From: an uncultured Pirellulaceae bacterium
GTDB taxonomy: Bacteria; Planctomycetota; Planctomycetia; Pirellulales; Pirellulaceae
Assembly (NCBI GenBank): GCA_934255105.1
Contig: CAKQNH010000406.1
Coordinates: forward strand, 1 to 5,291
Length of the DNA: 5,291 bases
Direction of reading: 5' to 3'
The notes under the pieces are model-generated. The model had not been told where the DNA came from and did no database searches. It saw only the letters and a program-made list of their open reading frames with translations. Below are positions 1 through 5,291 of the stretch, in pieces (within the stretch, counting starts at the first letter, position 1; each line of letters opens with the position of its first letter). Both the position numbers and the translations under genes were made by a program.

Positions 1-1674
1 GGCGTCCCGCCGCTCTACTTCGAGGCGGCTGCGGTCATTATCACGCTCGTGCTGCTGGGACAGGTTTTGGAACTCAGAGCCCGCCAGAAAACTGGCGGAG
101 CGATCCGCGAGTTAATGCAGCTCGCACCCGATACCGCACACCGCATCACCGACGAGGGTGAGGAGGAAGTTGCTCTCAATGCGGTTCACAAGGGGGATCG
201 CTTGCGGGTCCGGCCCGGTGAAAAAGTTCCCGTCGATGGTCGCGTGCTCAGTGGTTCAAGCAGCGTCGATGAATCCATGCTGACCGGCGAGCCTATCCCA
301 GTCACTAAATCCGAAGGGGATGAGGTTACGGGTGGAACGCTCAATCAAACGGGTGCCTTGGTAATGGAAGCGGTTGGCGTGGGTGGTGATACCGTCCTGA
401 GCCGCATCGTGCAGATGGTCGCTGACGCACAGCGAAGCCGAGCACCGATTCAAAAGTTGGTCGATGTTGTCGCTCAGTACTTTGTGCCTGCGGTGATCGT
501 ATGCGCGATCGCCGCTTTCATAGGTTGGGCCCTGTTCGGCCCTGAACCGCGTTTGGCTCATGCCTTTGTGGCTGCCGTCGCGGTACTCATCATCGCTTGC
601 CCTTGTGCGCTGGGTTTGGCGACGCCGATGTCGGTGATGGTCGGCGTCGGGCGCGGTGCCAAGGAAGGGGTGCTGATCAAGAACGCTGAGGTTTTGGAGT
701 CGATGGAGAAAGTGGACACGATCGTCGTCGACAAGACGGGAACGCTGACGCTGGGGCGGCCGGAAGTGACCGCTATCGAACTCTTCGGCGACTGGCAGCA
801 AGCGGACATGCTGAGGCTCGCGGCTGCGGTGGAAACGCAAAGCGAGCATCCACTAGCTCGAGCTGTCGTGCGTCGCGCGAAAGATGATGCGGTGGGCGTA
901 TCGGAAGCGACCGACTTCAACAGCATCACGGGCGGAGGCGTGCAAGCCACCGTGGATGGTCGGCAAGTGCTGATTGGAAACGCAGATCTGCTAGTCGAAC
1001 GAAACGTAGAGGGAGTCGCTGCTGGACGCGAGCGCGCCGGCGCACATCAAGCCGAAGCTGCCACGGTCGTGTTCGTCGCGATCGATTCATCACTGGCTGC
1101 CATCATGGCGATCACCGATCCGATCAAAAAATCGACCCCGGCCGCGCTCAAGACGCTGCACGAACTGGGGCTGCGGATCGTAATGCTGACGGGCGATGCC
1201 GAGCCGACGGCCAAGGCGGTTGCTGAAACGTTGGGCATCGATGAGTTCCATGCGGGTGTCTCCCCGCAGGAGAAGCTGGAATTTGTGCGCGAGTTGAAGA
1301 AGAGTGGCAAGACGGTAGCCATGTGTGGCGATGGGGTCAACGACGCACCCGCCTTGGCCGAAGCCAATGTGGGCATCGCCATGGGAACGGGTACCGGCGT
1401 CGCCATTGAATCGGCCGGGGTGACATTAGTCGGTGGCGATCTGCGCGGTGTGGCTGCTGCGGCCAACTTGAGCCGCAAGACGATGAGCAACATTCGCCAA
1501 AACCTATTCTTCGCCTTCATCTACAACTCGCTCGGCATTCCGGTAGCGGCAGGACTTCTGTATCCGTTCTTCGGCATGCTACTAAGCCCGATGCTTGCCG
1601 CGGCGGCCATGAGCTTGAGCAGCGTCTCCGTCATCGCCAACGCGCTCAGGCTACGCGCCGCTAAACTCACCTGA
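1..1674 (+). CDS. copA: Copper-exporting P1B-1-type ATPase (CopA), 5'-truncated by window edge
   Basis: This is an inner-membrane pump that uses ATP to export Cu(I), and possibly Ag(I), from the cytoplasm. The frame is open from base 1, so the first ATG (base 49) is internal. The cytoplasmic metal-binding domain and first membrane helices lie outside the window. Counting from base 1, the visible parts in order are: a membrane helix (residues 6-26), the actuator domain with TGE (95-97), helices at about 161-179 and 188-210, the metal-binding CPC (200-202), the phosphorylated Asp of DKTGT (D244), the nucleotide-binding HP (283-284), TGD (397-399), GDGVND (443-448), and two final helices. The last helices carry N501, Y508-N509 and the MxxSSxxVxxN pattern (537-547), which together with CPC are the Cu(I)-specific P1B-1 signature. 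All catalytic residues are present and no frameshift is seen. The stop is TGA at 1672-1674. No strong terminator follows. The neighbouring genes give no copper context. Confidence 0.94.
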   Translation, partial: GVPPLYFEAAAVIITLVLLGQVLELRARQKTGGAIRELMQLAPDTAHRITDEGEEEVALNAVHKGDRLRVRPGEKVPVDGRVLSGSSSVDESMLTGEPIPVTKSEGDEVTGGTLNQTGALVMEAVGVGGDTVLSRIVQMVADAQRSRAPIQKLVDVVAQYFVPAVIVCAIAAFIGWALFGPEPRLAHAFVAAVAVLIIACPCALGLATPMSVMVGVGRGAKEGVLIKNAEVLESMEKVDTIVVDKTGTLTLGRPEVTAIELFGDWQQADMLRLAAAVETQSEHPLARAVVRRAKDDAVGVSEATDFNSITGGGVQATVDGRQVLIGNADLLVERNVEGVAAGRERAGAHQAEAATVVFVAIDSSLAAIMAITDPIKKSTPAALKTLHELGLRIVMLTGDAEPTAKAVAETLGIDEFHAGVSPQEKLEFVRELKKSGKTVAMCGDGVNDAPALAEANVGIAMGTGTGVAIESAGVTLVGGDLRGVAAAANLSRKTMSNIRQNLFFAFIYNSLGIPVAAGLLYPFFGMLLSPMLAAAAMSLSSVSVIANALRLRAAKLT

Positions 1675-1845
1675 TCATATTTCACACCTAAAGTGTAGTC
1701 TTCAAATCGACTTGCATCACAGGATCAAGGGTATGCATGGCAATTTGCGTGGCTATAAGCATGGGGCTGCGCCGTTGCTACGCTTAGGCAGAAAAAAACG
1801 GGAAATGTGGGGAGGCTCATCTGGGAACGATAAGCAACAGTCTGC

Positions 1846-1858
1846 TGGCGAGCCGCCA
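1846..1858 (-). terminator. Hairpin just after the toxin gene, possible weak terminator
   Basis: A perfect 5-bp GC-rich stem (TGGCG / CGCCA) with a 3-nt loop begins 2 bp past the toxin stop codon, read on the minus strand. The position fits the end of the toxin-antitoxin transcript. No T-run follows directly; the nearest is about 50 bp further on, at 1792-1798. It is therefore at best a weak intrinsic terminator. Confidence 0.25.
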
Positions 1859-1859
1859 A

Positions 1860-2144
1860 CTACAGAAACGGAAATCCTAAGTCACCCCGTCGCACGCGAA
1901 CGATATCGAGCGTTGTATCGTGTTGCCGAAAAAAGACGATGTAGCTGCCTACATAGGTGGACCGGATCCCGATACCCAAGTCGCTGCGGTCGTCTCCCAC
2001 ATCCGGGTTCTTCAACAGCATTCGGCATCGCTGGTGAAGCTTCGCCACCCAGGCTCTGGCGGCTTGGGGCTTATCCTTTGCAATGAACCGAGCGATCTCT
2101 TTCAAGTCTTCCTTGGACGCATCAAAATACCGGAGCCTGGGCAG
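1860..2144 (-). CDS. RelE/ParE-family toxin of a type II toxin-antitoxin pair
   Basis: This is a small toxin of the RelE/ParE fold, 94 residues if started at the CTG at 2144-2142. ParE members poison DNA gyrase and RelE members cleave mRNA; sequence alone does not settle which applies. The pattern seen is typical of ParE: YFDAS then EDLKEIARFIA in the first helix, QAARAWVAKL in the second, KNPDVG, IRSTYVGSYIVFF in the central strands, and DIVRVRRGD near the end. The C-terminal loop (RRGDLGFPFL) departs from the common RVLHGARD form. No ATG, GTG or TTG lies between the antitoxin stop and the TTG at 2105-2103. Starting at that TTG would give 81 residues and lose the first beta strand. CTG gives the family-like opening PRLRYFDAS, so I prefer it. 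The toxin follows the antitoxin after 3 nt in the same frame, which implies translational coupling. Confidence 0.82.
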   Translation of the reverse strand: MPRLRYFDASKEDLKEIARFIAKDKPQAARAWVAKLHQRCRMLLKNPDVGDDRSDLGIGIRSTYVGSYIVFFRQHDTTLDIVRVRRGDLGFPFL

Positions 2145-2147
2145 CGA

Positions 2148-2396
2148 CTATTCGCCCCGCTGTGAGGCTTCAGCCTCGTCGATCGCCGCATAAATTTCTG
2201 CAAACACCGAATCCTCTTCCGAAGAATCGCCGTGATCGAGCTGCTCAATGCCCAATTGAATTTCACTTCGTAACTGTTCCCGGTCCATCAGCAAACGGAT
2301 GCCATCTACGACAGCCGCTTCTTCGGTTTGGTACTTTCCTTGCGCCACCAACGCCTTCACGAAATCGTTGGCTTCGACCGGCAAATTCAAGTTCAT
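2148..2396 (-). CDS. ParD-like ribbon-helix-helix antitoxin
   Basis: This 82-residue antitoxin binds and neutralises the toxin encoded just downstream and, as is usual in the family, represses its own operon. The N-terminus MNLNLP forms the expected DNA-binding strand. It is followed by helix A (about residues 7-22, EANDFVKALVAQGKY) and helix B (about 23-40, EEAAVVDGIRLLMDRE), the ribbon-helix-helix layout of ParD. The acidic C-terminal part (HGDSSEEDSVFAEIYAAIDEAE) is the kind of segment that wraps the toxin. A longer frame opens at 2438. I chose ATG 2396-2394 because an AAGAAG ribosome site lies 7 nt upstream and because the ParD family begins at this motif. The stop TAG is at 2150-2148, 3 nt before the toxin start. 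Family assignment is firm; the exact partner specificity is not visible. Confidence 0.85.
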   Translation of the reverse strand: MNLNLPVEANDFVKALVAQGKYQTEEAAVVDGIRLLMDREQLRSEIQLGIEQLDHGDSSEEDSVFAEIYAAIDEAEASQRGE

Positions 2397-2403
2397 AATT
2401 ATT

Positions 2404-2409
2404 CTTCTT
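2404..2409 (-). promoter_or_regulatory. Ribosome binding site of the antitoxin
   Basis: AAGAAG read on the minus strand, 7 nt before ATG 2396. It decides the start: the alternative upstream ATG at 2438 has no comparable site and would add 14 residues that do not fit the family. Confidence 0.55.
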
Positions 2410-2455
2410 AATCTCACCACGGCACGCAACCCGAACAACCGGGAGGCCTTGATGT

Positions 2456-2485
2456 ATTGTAAAACGAATCGTTTAGTTTTAACAG
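2456..2485 (-). promoter_or_regulatory. Candidate sigma70-like promoter of the toxin-antitoxin operon
   Basis: On the minus strand a good -10 box, TACAAT (2461-2456), lies 18 bp from a weaker -35 box, CTGTTA (2485-2480). Transcription would begin near 2449, leaving a leader of about 53 nt before the antitoxin ATG. That leader contains a small hairpin (CCCG / CGGG at 2430-2433 and 2440-2443). Just upstream of the -35 box is another perfect hairpin or palindrome, CGAGA-TCC-TCTCG (2488-2500), which could be a second operator. The boxes were identified by eye only. Confidence 0.45.
2462..2474. promoter_or_regulatory. Perfect 13-bp palindrome, probable antitoxin operator
   Basis: AAACGA-A-TCGTTT is a perfect inverted repeat about one central base. 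It fills most of the spacer between the candidate -35 and -10 boxes of the toxin-antitoxin operon and directly abuts the -10 box. A repressor bound here would block RNA polymerase, which is how ParD-type ribbon-helix-helix antitoxins normally autoregulate. The palindrome is seen in the sequence; its role is inferred. Confidence 0.5.
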
Positions 2486-2534
2486 AACGAGATCCTCTCG
2501 GTCAGCCTACCCGTTGCCTGCTTTCAGCCACAGC

Positions 2535-2669
2535 TTAACACTGCGTCGCGCATGTCATCACCCGCGTGGTACGCCGCTGCAGAAAACAGTGGTGCACCAC
2601 GCGGCGGATGACATGCACGATGCAGGATTCATCGGGTGAGATGGTTTCACTAAGCCTGGGCCGAACCAT
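2535..2669 (-). pseudogene. Remnant of an IS200-like / REP-associated tyrosine transposase (N-terminus only)
   Basis: A 44-codon frame starts at ATG 2669-2667 with AGAGAG 8 nt upstream. Its first 30 residues run MVRPRLSETISPDE, SCIVHVIRRVV, HHCFL. From memory this resembles the start of a Y1-type (HUH) transposase family frequent in planctomycetes, in which the segment after CFL continues into a glycine- and aspartate-rich stretch and then the SNHFH-type HUH motif. Here the resemblance stops at L30 (codon 2582-2580). The following 14 residues come from an inverted copy of the gene's own preceding DNA, and a TAA follows at 2537-2535. The HUH and tyrosine parts are absent, so the gene cannot be active. 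The family call rests on recall of one N-terminal motif. A chance short frame is the alternative. Confidence 0.55.
2541..2625. repeat. 85-nt fold-back inverted repeat (long hairpin)
   Basis: The two halves are near-perfect reverse complements. Pairing from the outside is 2541-2548 with 2618-2625 (8 pairs, one G-T), 2550-2559 with 2607-2616 (10), 2562-2570 with 2596-2604 (9), and 2572-2579 with 2587-2594 (8, two G-T). These are interrupted by two single mismatches and one 2x2 internal loop, closing on a 7-nt loop at 2580-2586. That is about 35 pairs. The arm at 2587-2625 is the coding segment of the transposase remnant, and the other arm is an inverted copy of it. This suggests fold-back duplication rather than a site evolved for binding. 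Confidence 0.85.
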
Positions 2670-2676
2670 GATAAAG

Positions 2677-2758
2677 TCTCTCTGAGAACGGCTAGGCCGA
2701 TACCTCCCGGGGGCACATGCATTAGTGCCTCCGCCTGGAGCGGGAGCTTCGAGAGAGG
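2677..2758 (-). other. Structured leader of the transposase remnant
   Basis: Several nested inverted repeats lie here: an outer stem CTCTCT (2678-2683) with AGAGAG (2752-2757), extendable by wobble pairs; CGGC-TAG-GCCG (2689-2699); GGGGGCAC (2709-2716 region) with GTGCCTCC (2725-2732) across an 8-nt loop; and CTCC-GCCT-GGAG (2729-2740), which competes with the previous stem. CTCCCG (2704-2709) can also pair with CGGGAG (2741-2746). On the minus strand the AGAGAG arm is the only Shine-Dalgarno-like site of the transposase remnant, so the outer stem would hide it. IS200 transposase mRNAs are known to hide their ribosome site this way. The region may also include the subterminal hairpin of the element's end. 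A free small RNA is a less likely alternative. Confidence 0.4.
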
Positions 2759-3033
2759 TTCCTACCTTAAATAGACGAAGACATGACCTGACTCCTTACG
2801 CGCATTCTGCGAATTTTTCGGGAAAAGTAGATTAGCGCGTTACAGCCACGGAGCTTACATTTGGCGACTGCTAGCTATGATCTATTCGCTCGCCCCCTCC
2901 TCAACGTAGAGTGACCCCATGCCCCACCACCCGCGTTTAACCCCATGCTTCAGCATCGAGACGATTATCTTAACCAAACGTGTCAGCCAGTTTGGTATAT
3001 TGTCATAAATTGCCATGGAAAACATTCGAGATC
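2759..3033. other. Noncoding stretch upstream of cas3
   Basis: I find no credible gene here; frames on both strands lack ribosome sites and family motifs. It holds a weak hairpin followed by a T-run (CGCA-TTC-TGCG then AATTTTT, 2801-2817), too short to call a terminator. It also holds a pyrimidine-rich C-run area (2891-2935) and a 9-bp direct repeat ACCCCATGC at 2914-2922 and 2940-2948, 26 bp apart. A small hairpin ATGC-TTCA-GCAT (2945-2956) overlaps the second copy. The stretch probably contains the cas3 promoter. No CRISPR repeat is present. Confidence 0.5.
2973..3001 (+). promoter_or_regulatory. cas3: Candidate operator / promoter of cas3
   Basis: A perfect 7-bp inverted repeat, ACCAAAC (2973-2979) and GTTTGGT (2990-2996), has a 10-bp spacer, so the centres of the half-sites are 17 bp apart, about one and a half helical turns. 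Its right arm touches a -10-like TATATT (2996-3001), 44 bp before the cas3 ATG. No good -35 box is visible. The arrangement would suit a dimeric repressor acting on the cas operon, but the repeat is short enough to be chance. Confidence 0.3.
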
Positions 3034-3038
3034 GGGAG
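3034..3038 (+). promoter_or_regulatory. cas3: Ribosome binding site of cas3
   Basis: GGGAG lies 7 nt before ATG 3046 and supports that start. The only other upstream in-frame start codons before the stop at 2971 are GTG or TTG codons without such a site. Confidence 0.65.
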
Positions 3039-3045
3039 ACACTCA

Positions 3046-5291
3046 ATGCAGTCGGAATGGTTTGCACACAGTGGCAACGGGCAAAAGCGTGATCAACGCT
3101 TTGAAACGGTATTTGAACATCTCGATGCGGTGACTCGACGCGCGTCGCAGTACGCGACCTTGTTCGGGGCCGAGGAGCAGGCTCGTGCGGCGGGATTGTT
3201 GCACGATCTGGGAAAGTATTCGCAGCAGTTTCAACGTCGATTGCGAGACTGGCGTGAACCGGGCCGCGATCATTGGACGCTCGGAGCGTGTGCTTTGTTG
3301 GCACAAAAGAAACCGGCCGCGATCATGACCGCCCTCGCGATTCTGGGACATCATGCCGGACTACCGCCACTCGATAGCTTGACAAGTCTCAATCAGCGGT
3401 TGAGCGGGGCGTTGACCCATGAGCCGCTACGGTTCACAACCTCGTCTGCCCAAGAACGTCAAGCAGCGATGAAGCACTTTCTTGCCGATGGATTTGAAAT
3501 GCCTCGGCTCAGCGGCAGCGGATTGGTGCCACGGCATTCCCAAGCCGCTGATATGCTCGACACACGAATGTTGTTCTCCGCACTCGTCGATGCCGATTTT
3601 ATTGAAACCGAAGCTCATTTTGATGGCGATTCGCAGATTCCCCGGCGACCGCGCGCCGATGGCGCTGCAATGCAAGTGGAAGAGTTTATCGCGGCACTGG
3701 ATCGCTACGCCGCGAGGTTCGCAACCGATTCTCCCTCAACCATTGACGTCCTGCGAAACAGTTTGGCCCTGCGATGCGCTCACGTTGGATCTACTCATGA
3801 ACTGGGTGCGTTCACGTTGTCGGCACCAACCGGTTTTGGGAAAACACTCGCGATGTTGCGATTCGCCTTGGAACATGCTCGCACGCATCGTCTTCGCCGT
3901 ATCGTTGTAGTGATGCCGTTCCTCAACATTATCGATCAAACCGCCTCGATCTATCGAGACATCTTTTCGCCGCAACAATGCGGTGATGGAATCGTTCTCG
4001 AGTCACATTCCGCAGCCGGTTTTGATGTGGATGCAAGCGATGAAGATTCTGTCACACGTTCTGAAATTCGTCGCCGATTGCTTTCACAGAACTGGGACGC
4101 ACCGATCGTGCTGACCACCAACGTGCAACTACTTGAATCGTTGCACGCTCACCGTCCCTCGCGTTGTCGAAAACTGCACCGGCTCGCTGGCAGTGTCATT
4201 TTGTTCGACGAAGTTCAAACGTTGCCGCCGAAACTTGCCGTTGCGACGCTCGCCACGCTCTCGCGACTGTGTGACCCATCGGGACCGTTTCGCACTAGCG
4301 TCCTGTTTGCGACAGCGACCCAGCCCGCATTCGAGTCATTGTCCAAGCGAGTCTCACAGATCGTTGATACGATCAAATTCAAGGGCACACCGCCGACCTG
4401 GCAGCCCGTCGAGATCAATGACGCTGGCAGTGAAATGTTCAAAATTGCGGCAGCGCGAGTTCGTGTGTGTTGGGAGCACGACGAGCCAGTTGCACTCGAC
4501 GATCTAGCGATGCGTTTGTCTGGGCATCGTCAATCGCTGTGCATTGTAAATTTGAAACGCCATGCGATCGATTTGGCGTTGGCCCTTTCTAGCCGTAGTG
4601 AAAACGTCTTGCATCTATCCACGAACATGACGCTCGGCCATCGAACCCAAGTTCTCGATCAGGTTCGCCAAAAATTGTGTGACGATCAGCCGGTTCATTT
4701 GGTAGCGACGCAGTGTGTGGAAGCGGGCGTCGATTTGGATTTCCCTGTCGTCATGCGTGCCCTGGCACCGCTCGAAGCGATCGCGCAAGCCGCCGGACGC
4801 TGCAACCGCAATGGATACCGACCGAAGTGCGACATGACGGTCTTCTCGCTTGACGATCGCGACGACGAAGGCCGCAACCGCCGCGTCTATCCTCCCGGCT
4901 ACGACGCCGCCGTTGAGGCGACGCGGCTCTTCTTGAAGACGGTGCAGGCACAATCGACGGAAGAGACACCGGAGATCATCAACGATCCCGATCGCATGCG
5001 TGACTTTTTTCGATTGTTGTACGCATTGAAGGGACGTGATAGCGGGCAACAACCCGATGAAGCGGAACTTCTCGACGCCATCCGCGCTGGCGATTTTGAG
5101 AGCACGGAACAGCACTATCGACTGATCGATCAAAACATGATTCATATAGTCGTTCCCTACGATCGAGACGCCTCGTCGCGGTTGATCGAAGATGCGACCG
5201 AGACAGCTAGCGAGCAAGGCGGGATGACGCCCAAACAGATTCGCCGCTGGCAACGACTGGCTTCCGCTCACGCGGTCAGTGTCTATCGGCC
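3046..5291 (+). CDS. cas3: CRISPR-associated nuclease/helicase Cas3 (HD domain + SF2 helicase), 3'-truncated by window edge
   Basis: Cas3 is recruited by the type I Cascade complex to target DNA, where it unwinds and shreds it. At least 748 codons are open, with no stop before the window edge. The N-terminal HD nuclease shows H8, H53-D54 with G56-K57, D75-H76, the paired H102-H103, and LVDAD (180-184). The helicase follows with Walker A (APTGFGKT, 260-267), MPFLNIIDQT (290-299), TTNVQLLESL (357-366), Walker B DEVQ (388-391), ATATQP (422-427), IVNLKRHA (500-507), LSTNM (524-528), ATQCVEAGVDLD (554-565), and motif VI from Q581 to GRCNRNG (584-590). HD-first order, DEVQ and overall size point to type I-C; subtype is inferred because cas5, cas7 and cas8 lie outside. 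W77 replaces the serine common after the DH pair. The end reached (RRWQRLASAHAVSVYR) is in the C-terminal domain, so probably fewer than 100 residues are missing. The gene appears intact and is probably first in its operon. Confidence 0.96.
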   Translation, partial: MQSEWFAHSGNGQKRDQRFETVFEHLDAVTRRASQYATLFGAEEQARAAGLLHDLGKYSQQFQRRLRDWREPGRDHWTLGACALLAQKKPAAIMTALAILGHHAGLPPLDSLTSLNQRLSGALTHEPLRFTTSSAQERQAAMKHFLADGFEMPRLSGSGLVPRHSQAADMLDTRMLFSALVDADFIETEAHFDGDSQIPRRPRADGAAMQVEEFIAALDRYAARFATDSPSTIDVLRNSLALRCAHVGSTHELGAFTLSAPTGFGKTLAMLRFALEHARTHRLRRIVVVMPFLNIIDQTASIYRDIFSPQQCGDGIVLESHSAAGFDVDASDEDSVTRSEIRRRLLSQNWDAPIVLTTNVQLLESLHAHRPSRCRKLHRLAGSVILFDEVQTLPPKLAVATLATLSRLCDPSGPFRTSVLFATATQPAFESLSKRVSQIVDTIKFKGTPPTWQPVEINDAGSEMFKIAAARVRVCWEHDEPVALDDLAMRLSGHRQSLCIVNLKRHAIDLALALSSRSENVLHLSTNMTLGHRTQVLDQVRQKLCDDQPVHLVATQCVEAGVDLDFPVVMRALAPLEAIAQAAGRCNRNGYRPKCDMTVFSLDDRDDEGRNRRVYPPGYDAAVEATRLFLKTVQAQSTEETPEIINDPDRMRDFFRLLYALKGRDSGQQPDEAELLDAIRAGDFESTEQHYRLIDQNMIHIVVPYDRDASSRLIEDATETASEQGGMTPKQIRRWQRLASAHAVSVYR

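Noticed and set aside
256..849. A 197-codon minus-strand frame within the copper ATPase gene.
   Set aside because: It is antisense to conserved actuator and CPC regions; His/Arg/Asp-rich translation typical of a shadow frame.
1684..1696. ACAC-CTAAA-GTGT as terminator of the copper ATPase gene.
   Set aside because: The stem is only 4 bp, AT/GC mixed, and no T-run follows.
1712..2086. A 124-codon plus-strand frame after the copper ATPase.
   Set aside because: Its second half is antisense to the toxin gene and its composition (Arg, Gly, Pro, Ser rich) matches no family; there is no ribosome site.
2677..2758. A tRNA-like clover of hairpins.
   Set aside because: There is no T-loop consensus, anticodon arm geometry or CCA context; stem sizes do not fit a tRNA.
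3015..3092. A 25-codon frame overlapping the cas3 start (ATG 3015), possible leader peptide.
   Set aside because: It has no ribosome site and runs out of frame through the cas3 start; probably chance.
2882..3304. A 140-codon minus-strand frame across the cas3 start.
   Set aside because: It is antisense to the HD domain coding region and has low-complexity Arg/Pro/Thr composition; a shadow of cas3.
3601..3608. ATTGAAAC, the usual 3' end of many type I CRISPR repeats.
   Set aside because: It is a single copy inside the cas3 coding frame (residues IET), with no repeat-spacer pattern around it.
4615..5271. A 218-codon minus-strand frame within cas3.
   Set aside because: It lies wholly antisense to conserved helicase motifs V and VI and the C-terminal region, and shows no recognisable domain.

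Overview
The window looks like chromosomal DNA from a planctomycete, of the Rhodopirellula kind. The evidence is moderate GC (mid-50s percent by eye), weak Shine-Dalgarno sites, and a small minus-strand gene remnant whose N-terminus resembles, from memory, an IS200-like / REP-associated tyrosine transposase family common in planctomycetes. This is a lineage guess, not a proof. No rRNA, tRNA or CRISPR array is visible.

Layout. Bases 1-1674 (+) hold the C-terminal 557 residues of a Cu(I)-exporting P1B-1 ATPase (CopA type), cut by the window's left edge. Bases 1675-1859 are a short intergenic gap. Bases 1860-2396 (-) hold a compact ParD/ParE-type toxin-antitoxin operon, antitoxin first. It has a recognisable sigma70-like promoter, and a 13-bp palindrome sits between its -35 and -10 boxes. 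The toxin starts 3 nt after the antitoxin stop, apparently on a CTG codon. Bases 2535-2758 (-) hold a dead transposase fragment of about 30 recognisable residues. It ends in a long fold-back hairpin and is preceded by a structured leader. Bases 2759-3045 are noncoding and carry inverted and direct repeats plus the ribosome binding site for the next gene. Bases 3046 to the right edge (+) are one uninterrupted frame of at least 748 codons. It encodes a CRISPR Cas3 with an N-terminal HD nuclease followed by a superfamily 2 helicase, most like type I-C. It has no stop inside the window.

How the parts relate. Cas3 is the target-degrading nuclease-helicase of a type I CRISPR system and is probably the first gene of a cas operon continuing to the right. 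The toxin-antitoxin pair and the transposase debris lie just upstream on the opposite strand, a typical border of an accessory or defence region. The copper ATPase looks unrelated in function. I see no clearly new system. The most unusual items are the fold-back hairpin built from transposase coding sequence, the non-canonical toxin start, and the operator-like palindromes of the toxin-antitoxin operon and cas3.
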